Source: Synchiropus splendidus
Taxonomy: Eukaryota > Chordata > Actinopteri > Syngnathiformes > Callionymidae
Direction of reading: 5' to 3'
DNA: 64,000 bases
Assembly: GCF_027744825.2 (NCBI RefSeq)
Contig: NC_071338.1
Coordinates: forward strand, 28,209,501-28,273,500
Below, one piece after another: positions 60,546-64,000 of the stretch; positions within the stretch are counted from its first letter, which is position 1; each line of letters begins with the position of its first letter. Below the pieces are notes generated by a model. It was not told the origin of the DNA. It made no database searches and worked only from the letters and a program-made list of their open reading frames with translations. The position numbers and the translations under genes were made by a program.

Positions 60546-62795
60546 TTACTGAAATTGGCTGCATGAGAACAGCAGTGGACAGTGCAAGCTGTAGCATTCA
60601 TTGGACAGTACAAGACTACATTAAGTTAAAATAAATAAATAAAACATATATATTCAATTGTGAAAGCTACTGTGAAATGAACTACTACTATGAAAATCCA
60701 AATGCAGCTTTAAAATTAAATAATATGCTTCTTTTAGATGCTTGAAATAGTTGAGCACAATAGTGAGCTGTGCAGGACTATTCAAAAGTACATACAACAT
60801 ACTGTAGTAAATTGAATAAACTCTCTACAGCTCTACTGGATCTGTATCAAACTCAAAAAAATATTGCTAGCTTCATTTCAAGCAAACAGATGCTCCAAAA
60901 CAACAGCCCTAAAACACAGATGAGGCAAAGCGCTAACAGCTAATGGCGACTCTCTCTGTTGTCATGATCGACTTGTTTCACTGGCGCGGACACGACTTGC
61001 CACGAAGAGGTGGCTCACACCGGCGTTGTCTGGGTGGGGTAAGCAAACAATGTTGAATGAATTCCATTAGAGCTTTAATGACCTTTAATAATAAAACAAC
61101 AGGCAATTAGCGGGGGGCGCCGTTAGCATAGTTGCTAGGTGTTGGCCGGTGCGTGTGGCGCGGGCCGAACATGTGGTTCGTCTCACGGCGAGCCTGGCGT
61201 TATAAAGCTAACATTGTCATGACTGATGTATGGTGGCGCGCTAGTGGGCTCTGAAAGATCCATTTGTCTTCTCAATTAAAGCTGAGAGGGGGAAGAGAGG
61301 AAGGGGATGTGGGGGCAGGGAGGTTAGGGGGCTACCCTCATGTGCGGTCCGCTCTTAAGCACATGTGCTGGGGCAAAGACGTACGATTCTGTGTTAGCAA
61401 GGAGGGAAAAGCCGTACAAGTGTGTGTGTCAGAGAGTTGGACCTACGCCAAGAGAAGGCTGCGAGTTGTTTTGGCAGATCTTATTCACCTAAATGCCCCG
61501 CTCCCCCCCCGCGCCTTGCCTCCCACTCGACTCCCATCTCCTGTATCTTTACTCTCCGTACCCCCCCTAACCCTCCGCCCGCTCCACTTTGCCATGTAGT
61601 CAGGAATCTCTTCCCTGGGGCAGAGGCCACTTTAATGTGGGAAGCCTGGCAAAGGCAATCAGAGCCCCAGACTCTTCTGCGCCATACACACACTCCCAAC
61701 GCAAACACACACACTTGGACACACACAAACAGAGTCGCCTCTTATCTGACTCCGCGACATGAACGTTCTCTATTTTCATGATCTAACACTGTCTCACCAT
61801 CAAGTACTGCAACACAGATAAGGCGCGCGGGAGGCGGGACCGAAAACACACATCAGTTTTTCTCCATTAGGGTTTGGTTTTTAACAAGTGGTTGAATAAT
61901 TACACTATCTACAAAGACATTCTTTGATGCTTGTCAGTTCATCCGGTTCATAGGCCAAGTTTTTCATCTTATTTTTATCTTGGAAACTTAGGTTTAAGCT
62001 CAGATCCACTTTAGATGGCTACACTTCCCAGAGGCTATTCATTGAGCAAACTGATGAATCAGCAAAAAAAGAGGAAACCCATTGCCTTCACCTTGGCTGA
62101 TCATTAAATGAGTGGCAATGCTGAAGAACTGTACGTTGAAAATGACAAGGTTTCCATCAGAGAACGCAGAAGCCTGAAGGTTGGTTGAAGTCCTCATCCA
62201 ATAAGGAAAGTTCTATTGGCAAAATAGAAAAACAAGTAGTGAAGCAGAATGTGAGAAAATATGCCAAAGATTACGGTGATAACAGTGATTTGGAGTTGAC
62301 GCACAGCATTCAAATGTCATGTTCACGTGAATATAATACGCACAAGCAACAACCCCATCAATCTTCTCCAGAGATGTGACGTAGCTGATTGCAGCCATAA
62401 GGGGCCATACAGGCAGCAGAAGGAAAAACGCTCACTAGAATCCCCAAACAATCGCTGCTCGTCTGTCATTGAAGGCCCGAGGTGGTCCGCGCTGAACAAC
62501 CAGGGAGACTAAACAGTCCTTTGTAATATCTCATCTTTTATGTGGAGTAACTTTTCATTAGCTCCCCCAAAATGCATCTTTGTGTTGGCCGCCGCGACCA
62601 TAAAAGATCTGCGCTGATGTAACGTATACTCAGCTGGGACACACAATGGTGTGGCCACAGGGGCCGTCAAATTATACTTTCAACATGTAAACATCTGAGG
62701 AGAAGACGTTGCTCGGTGGGGGAACCTCGACAAATCATCACAACGTGCGTGCGTTTTTATTTTTTTTTAATTGTTCAAGAACATATTTCTCACAA
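60546..62795. other. Intergenic region with candidate regulatory blocks
   Basis: At 60950-61260 there is a forkhead word GCAAACA (61043-61049) overlapping a SOX-like AACAATG (61046-61052). At 62420-62720 there is a SOX-like ACAATGG (62643-62649), a forkhead consensus GTAAACA (62687-62693) and CCATAAAA. Both blocks are repeat-free. No exon is supported. Confidence 0.35.
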
Positions 62796-63590
62796 GTGAG
62801 ACCCTAGTGATGCATGGTTCAGAGACACACAGTGGAAGCAGAGTTAGAACTGGCAGAGTTGAAGATGATCAGGTTGGACTGGGAAGGACAAGATTAGAAA
62901 CCAGTTGATCAGAGGAACAGCTCATGTAGGAAAGTTTGGAGATACATGGAGAGGAGAGGCAGGGCAACCCAACCGGAGCATGTTGGACGAAGTGTTACAG
63001 ATGGGAGTAGCAGGAAGAGGACAGCCAATGAGGTTCATGTAAGTCAGACCTGGGCAAAGTGCGACCTGGGGGACATGCAGCTGGATTCCTGTATTTTCGT
63101 GGCCCTTTTGAAAACTATAATAGATATGTATAATTTTTCTTTTCATTTAGTCACCACCACCACTTCAGCATGTTCTTGTTTTAAGACAAAAAAATTCCTC
63201 TTTCCATTGGCCAGTGTTTTTCTTGTTCCTCAAAATACATTGAAGGAATATTAAATTATATTTTGCCTTTTTATCGTGAAAATCTAGTCCATAGATGATT
63301 TATATTCAAATGAAGTGCATATAAAATGAAATATTTCACTTCTTAATATTCTCAATGACATTCCATCTTCTTAGGTTCATTTTGTCCTTGTTACTTAAGT
63401 ATATATTTTGGATAATTTTCTATCATTGTCTTCTTGTAGACATCGCCGTCTTTCTTTTGGCATGATGGCTCCTCACAACCGTTTCAGTTTGCAATGCCCT
63501 TTAGGAAATTCAGTTTCCCACCTCTGATGTAAGTGGTAAAGGAGAACCTGAAGCGGATCGGTGTGACTATGGAGGATGACCACAATACTT
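62796..63590 (+). mobile_element. LINE fragment (RTE-like), split by a hAT insertion
   Basis: The left part (62796-63044) reads in broken frames HTVEAELELAELKMIRL, IRGTAHVGKFGD and GRGQPMRFM. The right part (63535-63590) continues VVKENLKRIGVTMEDD. These are consecutive pieces of the same LINE C-terminus seen at 17050-17256 and 58190-58545, interrupted by the 482-bp element at 63045-63526. Confidence 0.8.
63045..63526. mobile_element. Non-autonomous hAT-like element with 8-bp target duplication
   Basis: The left end is CAGACCTGGGCAAAGTG; the right end reverse-complements to CAGAGGTGGGAAACTG. The 8 bases ATGTAAGT flank it on both sides (63037-63044 and 63527-63534), the hallmark of hAT insertion. 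The interior is AT-rich, 482 bp in total, with no transposase. Confidence 0.82.
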
Positions 63591-64000
63591 TTGTATTCAA
63601 TAGGTGACCAGCAGGCCACAGCTGGCTCCCTAAGACTTTTCATTTGGCCCCAGCAAACGCCCTCAAATTCAATGATTCAACCTTGCGCTTGTGCAGTTCC
63701 TCTTCTACTAGTGTTGGGCAGATGTGTTGTACTTATTAGCTGATGAAACAATGATATTGCTCCATAGAGGATTCATGTTTATAGTTATGATTCTCCTGAG
63801 GAGATCAGTAGTCACCCTTATATGCTCTCGATTTAACTTCCAGTCAACCACCAACAACGAGTGAAAAGAAATCAAATATTGGGCGTGTCTTTTTTCTCTC
63901 CGTACATTGCGTGTACAGCTTGCTGTGAACTGGATGTGAGTGGGCCAAGTCCCCCCCCCAAACACACACACACACACATAGCAGAGAGACGATATCATTT
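63591..64000. other. Intergenic, right edge
   Basis: No gene is recognised. A C-run and (CA)n lie at 63951-63979. Confidence 0.5.

Overview
This window is ordinary vertebrate nuclear DNA, most likely from a ray-finned (teleost) fish. The evidence is spliced genes with short introns, teleost-type interspersed repeats (hAT-like and pogo-like DNA transposons, LINE fragments) and the foxf1-mthfsd gene pair, which is also convergent in mammals. There are no bacterial operons, CRISPR arrays or phage genes.

Three protein-coding genes can be supported, all in the left 25.4 kb. (1) dbndd1, minus strand, positions 2222-10298, incomplete: three coding exons joined by phase-1 introns encode the N-terminus and the dysbindin-family core, and the C-terminal exon must lie left of position 1. 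(2) mthfsd, plus strand, 11850-19501, complete: eight coding exons encode a 482-residue protein with a 5-formyltetrahydrofolate cyclo-ligase-like fold followed by a charged linker and a C-terminal RRM. It is head-to-head with dbndd1, about 1.5 kb apart. (3) foxf1, minus strand, 22142-25387, complete: two exons encode a 377-residue forkhead transcription factor, tail-to-tail with mthfsd.

The right 38 kb (25.4-64 kb) has no recognisable protein gene and looks like the regulatory desert upstream of foxf1. It holds a perfect GLI consensus site 2.5 kb upstream of the foxf1 start, several low-repeat blocks rich in homeobox, forkhead and GATA-like words that are candidate enhancers, a possible non-coding exon, one unidentified exon-like ORF at 46.6-46.8 kb, and scattered repeats. 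Proposed enhancers are inferences from composition and motifs; no alignment could be run.

Mobile DNA includes a pogo-like element with perfect 16-bp terminal repeats (1141-1855), hAT-like elements at 3807-4606 and 15663-16240, a hAT-like element with a perfect 8-bp target duplication nested inside a LINE fragment (63045-63526), an inverted-end element in two copies (48436-48958 and 54093-54670), and LINE reverse-transcriptase remnants at 7705-8440, 17050-17256, 58190-58545 and 62796-63590. Nothing in the window amounts to a new multi-gene system. The observations most worth checking are the GC-AG intron in mthfsd, the dbndd1 placement, the GLI site, the unexplained 251-codon ORF at 9336-10091 and the exon-like ORF at 46600-46811.
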